From NCBI GenBank assembly GCA_041397865.1, contig JAWKVT010000001.1:1302001-1366000 (forward strand): a stretch of DNA of 64,000 nt, in the 5' to 3' direction. Source of the stretch: TMED27 sp041397865 (lineage in GTDB: Bacteria; Pseudomonadota; Alphaproteobacteria; Micavibrionales; Micavibrionaceae). The notes under the pieces are model-generated. The model worked only from the letters and a program-made list of their open reading frames with translations. It had not been told where the DNA came from and did not search any database. Shown here in pieces: positions 53,004 through 62,084 of this stretch. The stretch's first letter is position 1. Every line of letters starts with the position of its first letter. The translations under genes were made by a program, and so were the position numbers.

Positions 53004-53384
53004 CGTCAGTCTCCTTCTTGCGTTTGACTGACAACCAATTATTCACATGGTTTCGAAATTTTCTCGGGACAAATTAAGCGGTTTGTGTCCCTATTAGATG
53101 GGCCACCCTGCCTGTCGCAAGGCTGTAAGAATCTTCTTACGGTCTTCTTTTAATTGTGCATTTATCTCATCCACGCCTTCAAAATCCATAGCAATTTCTT
53201 TTCGTTTCTCAGGCGATATATAAGACTCGTATAGTTTTTTATTTCTTTGTAGGTATTTTTTTGCCGTAGCCACTTGAGCATTAAACGACCGTTCCCAACT
53301 GGCTTTTTTAGCTTCCCGATCTTTAGGATCAAGCTTTTCAAATATGCTTGGATTTTCAAATTTTCTTTTAACGATAATTTTAAT

Positions 53385-53917
53385 GTCCCCATCGGGGATG
53401 GTTAAAATCCCTCGCCTTCAGGCGAAGAGAAGTTTATACCTGTCGCTATGCGACGTTATACGATAGGCAGCCACACGAAGACGGATTTAAAAGTGCACCT
53501 GATCTGGGTTCCAAAGTACCGGAAGAGGGTGATGACAGGCGAGGTGGCGGTGCGCACCAGAGATGTTCTGCGCCAGATAGCCATGGAGCACGAGCTTGAG
53601 ATTATAACCGGGAAGGTCGCGAGCGATCATGTGCACATGTTTATTGGCTATCGTCCGACGCAGAATATAAGTCAGATCGTGCAATGGCTCAAAGGCATAA
53701 GCTCGCGGATTTTACTCTCTGAGTTTGCGCATTTGCGCAAGCAGTTCTGGGGCAGACATTTCTGGGCGCGTGGGTACTGCGCTATCAGTTCCGGAAATAT
53801 CACAGATGAGATGATCCAGAAATATATCGAGGAACAAGAAGGGGAGCCGGTAGAGGACAGTCGATTTACAATCGACCCCTAACTAACCCCTCGCCTTATA
53901 GGCGAGGGTTGTTCAGT
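53385..53917 (+). mobile_element. IS200/IS605-family element, copy 4 (in hypothetical gene)
   Basis: 533 bp, the only copy on the plus strand. The target TTAAT is at 53380-53384. The ends are the same as in the other copies. Confidence 0.95.
53448..53882 (+). CDS. tnpA: IS200-type transposase TnpA (copy 4)
   Basis: 144 residues, same sequence as the other copies, intact. The 63-nt leader carries both left-end hairpins, which in IS200 also limit translation. Confidence 0.95.
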   Translation: MRRYTIGSHTKTDLKVHLIWVPKYRKRVMTGEVAVRTRDVLRQIAMEHELEIITGKVASDHVHMFIGYRPTQNISQIVQWLKGISSRILLSEFAHLRKQFWGRHFWARGYCAISSGNITDEMIQKYIEEQEGEPVEDSRFTIDP

Positions 53918-54128
53918 TACGGCTTCAACGGCTTCACCATTTTTCTTGCGTTTCACAATTTCTAGAAAATCATCATGCGTTAATCCGGTGCATGGTTTTT
54001 TGTACGCGCTATCATAATGGTCGCCATAAATCGCTTTCAGGGCGTTCTCCAGCCGCTCTGCATCTTCCATGCGACTGTCGGAATGCGCGGTTGCTTTAAT
54101 CACGCCCATCAAAATTTCTTCAAGACCG

Positions 54129-55082
54129 TTAAACAGAAACGCCATCCTTATATCCCAAAATCGTCTGTGCTATTTTCTCGACTGGTTCGCGCAGTCGTTC
54201 CACGTCCACAATAATATAACCGCCCGTAATGTCATTGGTTATTTTGTGATTTATCAATCGCTTCAAGGCATAGGCCGATATATCAAGGCTTTCGGCAATC
54301 GTGATAAACGTCCGGCGCAGGTCATGGATGGTGAAGTGTATCCCTGATCTTTTGCCTACGCGGTACACGGATTTTTTCGGCTCGATGTAATGGCCATGTT
54401 CCCCGTCACCGGGAAACACATATTCATAGTTCCCGTATCTCTTGTGTCTGTTTTCCAAGAGATTGAGTAGGAAGCGGCTAAGAGGGAGCGTCAGGGGTTC
54501 TCCGTTCTTGGAGTCTTCAAGGGAAAGTGTTTTTCCGATGAGGTCTATGTCCGACCATTTAAGGCGGCACGCTTCGCTTCTCCGCAAGCCAGTAAAAAGA
54601 ACGAGCAGCAAATAATCGCGTGAGGTATCGGTTTCTTCGTCCTCTACCGCCTCCCACCATGCCGGAAGCTGGTGCGGCTTGATATACGTCCGGCGGCGTT
54701 TTATGGGATAGCCGGATTTTGTCTCCGCAATAATGCGCACCGGATTACGCTCAAGGATTTTATAGGCCGCTATGGATCGCCAATTTAGGGACAGTAACCA
54801 TTGTAAGTCTTCGTCTGGTTGTGCATCAGACAATCTTTTGTGAATATAGCTTTCTAACTCTTTTCGACCTTTTTTTAGCTCTACCACTCTAGATACCAAA
54901 GGAAGCTGGTAGCTTTCTTTAGCTTCTAAATCAAATTTTTTACAGAGTTCTTGTGCCAATTCCCACCCATTAGGAAGAGGCTTTCCATTTGTTGTTAAAT
55001 GTCCTCCTATTCCCGCACCAAGAAATAAGACACACTTACCGCTTTCAATCGCTTGCTGTAAGCTCAGTGGTATTTGGGTCAT
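54129..55082 (-). CDS. Chimeric protein: SIR2-like N-terminus fused to tyrosine integrase catalytic domain
   Basis: 317 residues from ATG 55082. Residues 1-~97 begin CVLFLGAGIGG and continue W-x-LA (GWELAQELCKKF) and LSLNWRSI, the start of a SIR2-family NADase fold. From about AAYKILERNPVR the sequence is the C-terminal half of a P4-type integrase, with TGLRRSEACRLKW (Arg), HDLRRTF (His-x-x-Arg) and GGYIIVDVE (Tyr). The paralogous integrase at 57397 aligns only over this half. The SIR2 catalytic region and the integrase DNA-binding domains are both missing. It is probably a deletion fusion. A tRNA fragment lies just upstream, as expected for an integrase. Confidence 0.75.
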   Translation of the reverse strand: MTQIPLSLQQAIESGKCVLFLGAGIGGHLTTNGKPLPNGWELAQELCKKFDLEAKESYQLPLVSRVVELKKGRKELESYIHKRLSDAQPDEDLQWLLSLNWRSIAAYKILERNPVRIIAETKSGYPIKRRRTYIKPHQLPAWWEAVEDEETDTSRDYLLLVLFTGLRRSEACRLKWSDIDLIGKTLSLEDSKNGEPLTLPLSRFLLNLLENRHKRYGNYEYVFPGDGEHGHYIEPKKSVYRVGKRSGIHFTIHDLRRTFITIAESLDISAYALKRLINHKITNDITGGYIIVDVERLREPVEKIAQTILGYKDGVSV

Positions 55083-55266
55083 GTTTATGTCTTTCGATGA
55101 TCGTTTCAACACAGAGACTATTCTGTTGGAAAAGCCTTTTTGAAACTAATAACATATTGTAGATATTGCAATATTCTTATTCTCAAAGAAATGATAAAGC
55201 ACGGCAAATTATATTTGTAATAAGGTAGAAATTTCAGAAAGCTATGTAATCATTTTATGAAAGAAT

Positions 55267-55318
55267 GGTGCCGTTGAGAGGATTTGAACCTCCGACCCAC
55301 GCATTACGAATTATTTTA
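55267..55318 (-). other. tRNA-Thr(CGU) 3'-half fragment, attachment-site copy (right)
   Basis: On the minus strand it reads TTCGTAATGCGTGGGTC, T-arm with TTCAAAT, and acceptor end CAACGGCACCA. Only the 3' half of the tRNA is present. The core TTACGAATTATTT matches the left copy exactly. It is followed on the minus strand by the integrase chimera. The rest of 55113-55552 has no gene. Confidence 0.75.
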
Positions 55319-55552
55319 TGGTAAATATAGCATGGTGCGGGTTGATTCAATATCCAGCCATATAATACGGCGGGTTTTTAGGCGTTTCCAGAGATTTTTC
55401 TGTTTTTAAAAACAGCTCTTTTAATATTACTCAGGCGCGAACAATATCTTTCCACCTTATTATCACCTTTTTAAAAAGGCTGTACGTGTACAAACCACCT
55501 TTTTGCAAACTCTTTGGTTTATGGTTTCAATAAAAGCCCTTATAGTAAACGC

Positions 55553-56518
55553 ATGAAAATTGATCTGCACAAATACGTTTTTGATTACGAGCACAAGAAA
55601 ATAGGACAGTCCATGATTATTCATGCTGACTGCTTTGATTGGCTTAAACATTTACCGGAAAATTCTATTGATGCCATCGTGACCGATCCTCCATACGGTG
55701 TCAAAGAATACGAAATCAAAGAAATTGAACGGATGCACAATGGTGGAGGAACCGGGATATGGCGCATTCCTCCTTCTTTCGACGGCAATACTCGTGCTCC
55801 ATTACCGCGCTTTACAGCTCTTGATGAAAAAGAACGGGATAATTTGCGGCGCTTTTTTAAAGAATGGGCGCAATTTGTTTTGCCCGCACTAAAGCCGGGA
55901 GCGCATGTTTTTGTTGCCTGTAATTCTTTTATGTCACAGCTCGTTTTTTCAAGCCTGATTGAGGGAGGTTTAGAGTTTAGAACTGAAATTATTAGGCTTG
56001 TGCAAACTCTAAGAGGTGGAGATCGTCCAAAGCTGGGAGAGCAAGATTTCCCCGATGTCTGCTCTTTGCCACGAGGGGGGTATGAGCCTTGGGGATTGTT
56101 TAGGAAGCCTATACCTAAAGGTATGACGGTAAGAGAGTGTCTTAGAGAATTTGGTACAGGCGGTTTGCGGCGGAAGCCAGATGGAAACCCATTTTCTGAT
56201 GTCATTATGAGCGAACGAACGCCAAGACGAGAACGTGATATTGCCAATCATCCCAGTTTAAAACCCCAGTCTTTAATGAAACAGCTTGTATATGCAGCTC
56301 TCCCACTAGGTACTGGCATTGTTGTCGATCCGTTTATGGGGTCGGGGTCAACCGTAGCCGCCGCTGAATCTATAGGTTATCAATGTCTCGGCGTGGAAAG
56401 GTATAATGATTATTATCGAATGGCCGAAGACGCTGTTTTAGAATTGCAGGGAATTAAGCCTAAAAAACAAAGATCAGGCGGTATTATCGGTTCAGAGCAA
56501 GTCGCCCTTCCCCTTTAG
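55553..56518 (+). CDS. DNA methyltransferase (DPPY type, N6-adenine or N4-cytosine)
   Basis: About 321 residues from ATG 55553. Catalytic motif IV is IVTDPPYGVKEY, near the N-terminus; motif I (VVDPFMGSGSTVAAA) is near the C-terminus, the beta-class order. The middle part is the target recognition region. It converges on and overlaps by 27 bp a gene for a PD-(D/E)xK nuclease, forming a type II restriction-modification pair. Confidence 0.88.
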   Translation: MKIDLHKYVFDYEHKKIGQSMIIHADCFDWLKHLPENSIDAIVTDPPYGVKEYEIKEIERMHNGGGTGIWRIPPSFDGNTRAPLPRFTALDEKERDNLRRFFKEWAQFVLPALKPGAHVFVACNSFMSQLVFSSLIEGGLEFRTEIIRLVQTLRGGDRPKLGEQDFPDVCSLPRGGYEPWGLFRKPIPKGMTVRECLREFGTGGLRRKPDGNPFSDVIMSERTPRRERDIANHPSLKPQSLMKQLVYAALPLGTGIVVDPFMGSGSTVAAAESIGYQCLGVERYNDYYRMAEDAVLELQGIKPKKQRSGGIIGSEQVALPL

Positions 56519-57166
56519 ATTCGGGGATTTATAAATCCAGTTTGACATCATTTTTTCATAGCCAGATTTATTAACTGAGGCTGTGATTGTTCTGCGGCTG
56601 GTTTCCGAGCGCCCCGCAAAAGTCCAATCGGACTGCTCTAACTGTGCTCCTACTACCATTAAGTATTCAAAAGGTTTCGGCGGAATATTTTTTGCTTCAT
56701 CCACTGGCCTATTGCTATCAAAACAAAAAACCATGAGCCAAGCATCTTCAGCGTTGTGTCCTTGCCAGCCTTTTAAATAACGAGAACCTTTCACTTCTAT
56801 TCCATGTGGAGAGTGTTGCACGGCATCGTTCTGAAACATACCTGCGGGTATCATGTCTGGGTGGCCATTGTGATACTGGTTTCTAACAATCGTATCGCAA
56901 TATTTTGGAATTGATGTTGTTACAAATTCACCGACAATACTCGAAAAATTTGCAGGCATGAGCATACTTTCCAATCGAGGAATATCGCGCCCATGGAGTT
57001 GTTGGCCTATAAAACCTATGAAGTCGATAAACTCATTCATAGCAGAGCAAATATGCTCTGCTTTTAGCCCGTGAGGTAACTGTACGTCTGGATTGAAATC
57101 CTCCAATCTTACTTTTTCCGGCCAGCAGGCTTTTTCTTCTAAGGCTTTAATTTCTGAATCATCCAT
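56492..57166 (-). CDS. Probable type II restriction endonuclease
   Basis: 224 residues. The likely catalytic core is HPDMIPAG followed ~20 residues later by GIEVKGSRY, a PD...ExK arrangement. The rest is unrecognised. Tail-to-tail overlap with the methyltransferase gene supports the role. A short form of a known family cannot be excluded; sequence specificity is unknown. Confidence 0.72.
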   Translation of the reverse strand: MDDSEIKALEEKACWPEKVRLEDFNPDVQLPHGLKAEHICSAMNEFIDFIGFIGQQLHGRDIPRLESMLMPANFSSIVGEFVTTSIPKYCDTIVRNQYHNGHPDMIPAGMFQNDAVQHSPHGIEVKGSRYLKGWQGHNAEDAWLMVFCFDSNRPVDEAKNIPPKPFEYLMVVGAQLEQSDWTFAGRSETSRRTITASVNKSGYEKMMSNWIYKSPNLKGKGDLL

Positions 57167-57248
57167 AGAGAAGACAGTAACTTTTCTATCTTTCTCTGTC
57201 CATGCACTGAAATTTTATTTTTCTTAAAAAACAAAATAATCCGAAGGT

Positions 57249-57288
57249 CGTATGGTTTTGTATTGTTTCGTATGGCGCCGTATGTAGT
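57249..57288. repeat. Four helically phased 10-bp repeats upstream of the integrase
   Basis: YGTATKK units start at 57249, 57259, 57269 and 57279 (CGTATGG, TGTATTG, CGTATGG, CGTATGT), exactly one helical turn apart. The array lies ~110 bp before the integrase start. It is a likely arm-type integrase/excisionase or AlpA binding site. The rest of 57167-57396 is AT-rich with no gene. Confidence 0.55.
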
Positions 57289-57396
57289 AATATAAATTAC
57301 TGAAATAATTTAATTATTTTTATTTTCTGGTTGTCTTTTGCGTTTTGTTTGAGTTATAGGTTCGATATAAAAACCTTATTAAGCAGAAACGAAATA

Positions 57397-58593
57397 ATGC
57401 CGAAAGCCAAGATAACAAAAACATTCGTTGATCAAGTCCCATGCCCCGAAAAAGGACAGGTGGCGTATTGCGATACCGATTTGCGGGGCTTTTATTTGAT
57501 CGTCGGCACACAGGCCAAAACCTACACTGCCCAGAAAGACATCCAAGGTCGTACGGTGCGCTATACCATTGGCCGGCATGGACACTTCACCCCGGAACAA
57601 GCACGGAAAATTGCCAGAGACAAATTGAATTTAATGGCGCAAGGCATTGACCCAAACGCGCAGGAAAAAGATCAGAATGCGCAGCAGATAACACTGGATC
57701 ACGCTTTGAAAACCTATCTGGCAACGCGGCGGAATCTGAAAGAGCGTACAAAAACTGATTACCGTTATATTGTGGATCGCTATCTTAAGGACTGGAAAGA
57801 CAAATTGCTGGCTGACATTACAAAAGATATGGTAGGTGCAAAGCACGCAAAAATTGCCGAAGAATTTGGGGCGTATACCGCAAACAAAGCCATGCGCCTT
57901 TTACGGGCAATCTTTAACTTCGCGCAAGCCACGTATGACATTTGCCCTGTTAATCCGGTCGTCTATTTAACCCGCGTTAAGGCGTGGTACAAAGAAGAAC
58001 GCAAGCGCACCTATATCAAGCCCCATGAATTGAAAAGCTGGTGGGCGGCGGTGCAGGCATTGGAGAATGACACATACCGTGATTTTTTGTTGTTCCTGCT
58101 TTTTACGGGGCTTCGCCGTAGTGAAGCGCAATCGTTACGTTGGGCGGACATTGATTTTAAGGACCGCACCTTCACCATCCCCGACACAAAAAATGGTGAT
58201 CCGTTGACATTGCCGATGGGGGGCTTTCTGTACGGCATGTTTCAAACACGACAAAAACGCTACGGAAATTATGAGTTTGTGTTTCCCGGTCCCGGAGAAT
58301 ACGGCCATTTGGTTGAACCGAAAAAAGGCATCGCCAAAGTCGTGAAACAATCCGGTATTTCCTTCACCTGTCACGATTTGCGCCGGACATTTATTACCAT
58401 TGCCGAAAGCCTTGAAATCTCCGCATACGCTTTAAAACGGCTTATTAATCACCGCGTCACGGATGTTACTGGCGGTTATATCATTGTTGATGTAGAACGC
58501 TTAAGAAGCCCCGTGCAAAAAATCGAAGCGTTTATATTGGAGAAGGTGGATGGCAACCAAGAAGCAGGAAATAAATCGGCTCATACGAGCTGA
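57397..58593 (+). CDS. Tyrosine integrase, P4 type
   Basis: 398 residues. The N-terminal DUF4102 arm-binding domain (KITKTFVDQVPCPEKGQ, YTIGRHGHFTPEQARKIA), SAM-like core-binding domain (~110-200) and catalytic domain with TGLRRSEAQSLRW, HDLRRTF, NHRVTDVTGGYI (nucleophile Tyr) are all present. It is a close paralogue of the integrase half of the chimera at 54129. ATG 57397 is preferred; upstream in-frame codons are not part of the family. Confidence 0.93.
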   Translation: MPKAKITKTFVDQVPCPEKGQVAYCDTDLRGFYLIVGTQAKTYTAQKDIQGRTVRYTIGRHGHFTPEQARKIARDKLNLMAQGIDPNAQEKDQNAQQITLDHALKTYLATRRNLKERTKTDYRYIVDRYLKDWKDKLLADITKDMVGAKHAKIAEEFGAYTANKAMRLLRAIFNFAQATYDICPVNPVVYLTRVKAWYKEERKRTYIKPHELKSWWAAVQALENDTYRDFLLFLLFTGLRRSEAQSLRWADIDFKDRTFTIPDTKNGDPLTLPMGGFLYGMFQTRQKRYGNYEFVFPGPGEYGHLVEPKKGIAKVVKQSGISFTCHDLRRTFITIAESLEISAYALKRLINHRVTDVTGGYIIVDVERLRSPVQKIEAFILEKVDGNQEAGNKSAHTS

Positions 58594-59137
58594 CTACGGT
58601 TATCCTGTACTGCAAAGATTCCTAGCTGAAATCATATATGAAACCCGTGACTTCAATAATCGGGATATGGAGAAACGCTATAATAGCTTATTGAAAATCA
58701 TTTTGGGTGATCCCCAAAAGAAAATTTCAAAAGACGGCTATAGGGATGATAATGAGCTTTTATCTCGTGCTGCGGTTATGACACAATCCTGTTTTCGGAA
58801 AGATATAAAAACTGGGACGCGGTTAAAACGAATGTTGACCGTTACAGAGGCTTGTGAAGAAATCGCCCGTATGGAGCATATCAAAGGGTACAAATTTCAA
58901 ACACAGTTACCAGACGGCATCACGGAAAATGATAAAGAGCAAATTAGAGCTACGCGTCTTAGACTGATGGGTAAGCTAAAAGGGAACATCAGACACTATG
59001 GGCGTTTGCATTTCAAATACGGCACAAAACAGGCCTTCGAATACGAAGAAACCGATAAGGAAATTGAATTTATAAAAACGCTCTTTCCTGACTGGCTACA
59101 GCGTTTTGGCAGTCAAGTCAGATTTGAAGAAAAATAA
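58550..59137 (+). CDS. Hypothetical protein of the integrase element
   Basis: 195 residues, basic and helical, no recognised family. It begins inside the integrase gene (44-bp overlap), so it is translationally coupled. Its AT-rich composition matches the element. A role in excision or regulation is possible by position only. Confidence 0.55.
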   Translation: MATKKQEINRLIRADYGYPVLQRFLAEIIYETRDFNNRDMEKRYNSLLKIILGDPQKKISKDGYRDDNELLSRAAVMTQSCFRKDIKTGTRLKRMLTVTEACEEIARMEHIKGYKFQTQLPDGITENDKEQIRATRLRLMGKLKGNIRHYGRLHFKYGTKQAFEYEETDKEIEFIKTLFPDWLQRFGSQVRFEEK

Positions 59138-59222
59138 GCCCAAAACTGCTTGGCCATAAACCTAAATACTCGATAATTGAATAGACCAACTGCTTTCAAC
59201 ATCAAAAAGAAAGGAGATGGTC

Positions 59223-59423
59223 ATGCAGTTAATTACAGAAAAAGAAGCCGCTACACTTCTGAATTGTAGCACTCATAAGCTCCAGAGAGACCGCAGAATT
59301 GGAAACGGTTTGCCCTATTATAAGGTGGGCCGCAGTGTAAAATACCGTCTATCCGATATTGAGGCCTATCTCGAAAAACAGCGCTTCACATCTACCTCTG
59401 AGTATGGGGGTGACAATGCATAA
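59223..59423 (+). CDS. AlpA/excisionase-like HTH protein
   Basis: 66 residues with a winged HTH (LITEKEAATLLNCSTHKLQRDRRIGNGLPYYKVGRSVKYRLSDIEAYL). The start at ATG 59223 is set by AAGGAG ending 6 bp upstream; the ATG at 59217 directly abuts the Shine-Dalgarno. It overlaps the primase gene by 8 bp. Confidence 0.8.
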   Translation: MQLITEKEAATLLNCSTHKLQRDRRIGNGLPYYKVGRSVKYRLSDIEAYLEKQRFTSTSEYGGDNA

Positions 59424-61575
59424 TTTTTACAATGTCGCCGCAACATACCTTGATTTTGGTTGGTTGCCAATTCCTCTACAACAAAAGGACAAAAAACCTT
59501 TTGACGGCTATAAGTGGAAAGACACTCGCCTCACGCCTGAAGCAGCAAGGAACTTTTCCAAAGATTGCAACATAGGTGTTGCGTTGGGAGAAAACAGCAA
59601 TGGTCTTGTTGATCTGGATTTTGATAGCCCTGAAGCTGGGATCGTTGCTAATAAGCTCTTTCCACATTTGCCGGGCTTTGGAAGAAAGTCCGCCCCGTAC
59701 GGCCATAAAATTCTGTATTGTCCCGATGCCCGAAAAACGCAGCAATTTAAGCTAACATCGGAGCAAGCAGAGATAGCAGGATTTACCGAGAAGGCTGTAG
59801 TGATGGAACTGCGGGCAAACGGTGGATACACTATGTTTCCGCCGTCCGTTCATCCCTCCGGTGAAATTGTGCAGTGGCATAATGGCTTACCCGCCAACAT
59901 CCCGGAAATGAAATGGGATGAGCTTCAAAAACTTTGTGGCCTGTGCGCTTCTCTCGCCGTGATATTGAAGAAATATCCAACAGCACAGGGAGCGCGTGAC
60001 AAAATTTGTCTGGCCTTGGCAGGGGCATTGTTACGGGCAGGCCTCACACCCGATCAAGTCGATGACTGGATTGTTTTTATAGCCAAACAGAAAGGCGATA
60101 ATGAGGCTCAAAAACGTAAAAAGACTCAGGCGACCAAAGGAAAGATGGATGCCGGAGAAGAAGTCACAGGTTTGCCGAAACTCTGTGAATTGCTTGGCAT
60201 AGAGGAGTTGAAAGACGTTTTATCCAAATGGCTTTATGGATCGGCAAGCTCCGTTACCGCCAAAGCCGAAAAGGAAATTGCGGAGCTTAACGAGCGTTTT
60301 CTTGTTATTGAGAACGATGGCGGGAAATGCCGTGTAGCGTTTTTATCTCAGCAACCGTTGGATAAAGACCAAATAAGGCTGGTTTTGGTTCTACAGTCCT
60401 TTGAGGACTTCAAAAAACGCTTTATGAACAGATACGTCATTGCCGATTATACCGATGACGGTAAGCCTATTATGAAGCCCCTCGGTAAATATTGGCTGGA
60501 ACATCCTGATCGCCGCCAGTATGAGCAGATTCAATTTATCCCCGGAGAAGAAACGCCGCCGCATCTATTTAATCTGTGGCAGGGCTTTGCGTACGAGCCA
60601 AAGAGTGGGTCGTTTCGGAAAATGATGCGTCATGTGTGGGTGGTGCTGGCGCGGCGGGATAAGAAATCTTTCCGCTACATCATATTCTGGTCAGCGTGGG
60701 CGGTTCAAAATATGAGGGAACCTGCTGAGGTGGCCTTGGTATTCCGGGGCGGCAAAGGCACAGGAAAAGGTACGTATTGCCGCTGGCTAAAAAAACTGTT
60801 CGGTCAGCACGGATTACAGATTTTTTCGTCTAAGCTGATTTCCGGTCAATTTAATGCCCACCTGCGGGATTGTGTTTTACTTTTTGCGGACGAAGCCATT
60901 GCGCCGAATAACAAAGAGGCAGAGAACGTATTAAAAGGGATTTTGACAGAGCCGACGATACCAATCGAGGGTAAGGGCAAAGACGTTATTCAAGTGCCAA
61001 ACCTTCTGCATGTTGTCATGGCCTCCAACTCTGAATGGATCGTTCCGGCGTCTGCCGATGAAAGGCGCTTTGCTGTTTTTGACGTATCGGACGAAATGGC
61101 GCGAAATAAAGAGTGGTTCGCTGATATTAAGGTTGAAATGGAAAATGGGGGTGCAGAGGCTATGCTGTGCTTTCTCCTTAACCTTGATATTGGCGATTGG
61201 CATCCCCGCGATGAAATCCCTGCCAATGAAGCCTTGAACGATCAGCGCATACATTCGCTACGCGGCTTGGATAAGCTCTGGTTTAACTGGCTTTATACGG
61301 GTGAGACGACCTTGGGTGAACCGGACGGCGTTAGAGTGCGGATTGCCACGGCTGATTTGGTGCATGCCCTGCCGCATATCACGCTGAAGGCGGCAGGTGA
61401 TTACCTTCGGAATATGGGCTGTGAGCATGACCGGAACACACGCCCAACCGCATGGTTGATTCCGCCGTTGCAGGACGCGCGTGAAATATGGAACAAAAAG
61501 CGGTTTGATGTTGATTGGGATTCGGCAGAGCACTGGGCAAACGCTCCCAAGAAACCGGATGATGCGGTGTTTTAA
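59416..61575 (+). CDS. Prim-pol plus SF3 helicase replication protein
   Basis: 719 residues from ATG 59416. The N-terminal archaeo-eukaryotic primase/polymerase domain has the DxD motif VDLDFD at ~66-70 and a downstream His (PYGHKILY). The C-terminal half is a DUF5906/SF3-type helicase with Walker A FRGGKGTGKGTYC, an acidic Walker B (VLLFADEAIAP) and a sensor Asn (VMASNSEWIVP). It is followed by a CCGGAT-rich region that may be its origin. It replaces the split RepA/TOPRIM system seen in segment 2. Confidence 0.88.
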   Translation: MHNFYNVAATYLDFGWLPIPLQQKDKKPFDGYKWKDTRLTPEAARNFSKDCNIGVALGENSNGLVDLDFDSPEAGIVANKLFPHLPGFGRKSAPYGHKILYCPDARKTQQFKLTSEQAEIAGFTEKAVVMELRANGGYTMFPPSVHPSGEIVQWHNGLPANIPEMKWDELQKLCGLCASLAVILKKYPTAQGARDKICLALAGALLRAGLTPDQVDDWIVFIAKQKGDNEAQKRKKTQATKGKMDAGEEVTGLPKLCELLGIEELKDVLSKWLYGSASSVTAKAEKEIAELNERFLVIENDGGKCRVAFLSQQPLDKDQIRLVLVLQSFEDFKKRFMNRYVIADYTDDGKPIMKPLGKYWLEHPDRRQYEQIQFIPGEETPPHLFNLWQGFAYEPKSGSFRKMMRHVWVVLARRDKKSFRYIIFWSAWAVQNMREPAEVALVFRGGKGTGKGTYCRWLKKLFGQHGLQIFSSKLISGQFNAHLRDCVLLFADEAIAPNNKEAENVLKGILTEPTIPIEGKGKDVIQVPNLLHVVMASNSEWIVPASADERRFAVFDVSDEMARNKEWFADIKVEMENGGAEAMLCFLLNLDIGDWHPRDEIPANEALNDQRIHSLRGLDKLWFNWLYTGETTLGEPDGVRVRIATADLVHALPHITLKAAGDYLRNMGCEHDRNTRPTAWLIPPLQDAREIWNKKRFDVDWDSAEHWANAPKKPDDAVF

Positions 61576-61795
61576 ACCGGATGCGGATTTCTTACTGCCC
61601 TGTTTTTACAAGCATAAACCTGATCCACCGGATTCGCCGCATCCTTTTTGTTGAAAAATTTTTCAGATTTAAGGCCGCTAATTTTTTTAAGCGGCCTTTC
61701 TTTTTATCCGGTTGATCCGGTCATTACGGTTTTCCGTTGTAATTCCGATGGGTTAATAACGCACCGGAATCCACCGGATGTTTGCGATCCGGTGC
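61555..61795. repeat. Cluster of CCGGAT/ATCCGG motifs after the prim-pol gene (candidate origin)
   Basis: CCGGAT or its complement occurs at 61555, 61577, 61628, 61706, 61715, 61774 and 61787, with a near match at 61764. GCACCGGA (61762-61769) and TCCGGTGC (61788-61795) form an inverted pair. Such clustering next to a primase-helicase fits an iteron-like origin. The region contains a terminator at 61671-61706. Confidence 0.5.
61671..61706 (+). terminator. Rho-independent terminator after the prim-pol gene
   Basis: AAGGCCGCT (61671-61679) pairs perfectly with AGCGGCCTT (61690-61698), followed by TCTTTTTAT. Confidence 0.9.
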
Positions 61796-62016
61796 GCATC
61801 TTCTCTTTTGCCGTTCTATAGCCGGAGAAGGAGTCTGCCGAATGAATAGGGGTTCTTTGAGATTAGACGGCTTCCTACCTCCTCGGCCTTCTGAAAGGAA
61901 AGGAGAGCCATTTATTACGCTCCCCTCTTATCAGACTTTGCCCGTTCACGCCCGCGCGCATAGAGGAAAAGTTATAGTATATAAGATGACCCTTGCCCCC
62001 GTGCGCGAAAAGAAAC

Positions 62017-62033
62017 TATCGATATAATCGATA
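62017..62033. other. Short AT-rich palindrome
   Basis: TATCGAT-ATA-ATCGATA, a 7-bp inverted pair with a 3-bp spacer, between the prim-pol and lipoprotein genes. It could be a regulator site. The surrounding 61796-62084 shows no gene I can support. Confidence 0.35.
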
Positions 62034-62084
62034 TGCCGCCCGCCCGCGCGTATAAAAAACTATCATTTTTATCAGATTGGCTAA

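Larger units (their letters stand above)
53094..54145 (-). pseudogene. Hypothetical element gene, split by IS200 copy 4
   Basis: The 5' part (54145-53918) encodes MAFLFNGLEEILMGVIKATAHS...KKNGEAVEAV. The 3' part (53384-53094) reads on as IKIIVKRKFENPSIFEKL to ALRQAGWPI and TAA. Without the insertion the protein would be about 175 residues. I do not recognise it. It follows the integrase gene with a 17-bp overlap, so it belongs to the same element. Confidence 0.7.

Noticed and set aside
61782..62027. 81-codon plus-strand frame
   Set aside because: It begins within the CCGGAT region, has no Shine-Dalgarno and its protein is Arg/Pro-rich without a pattern.
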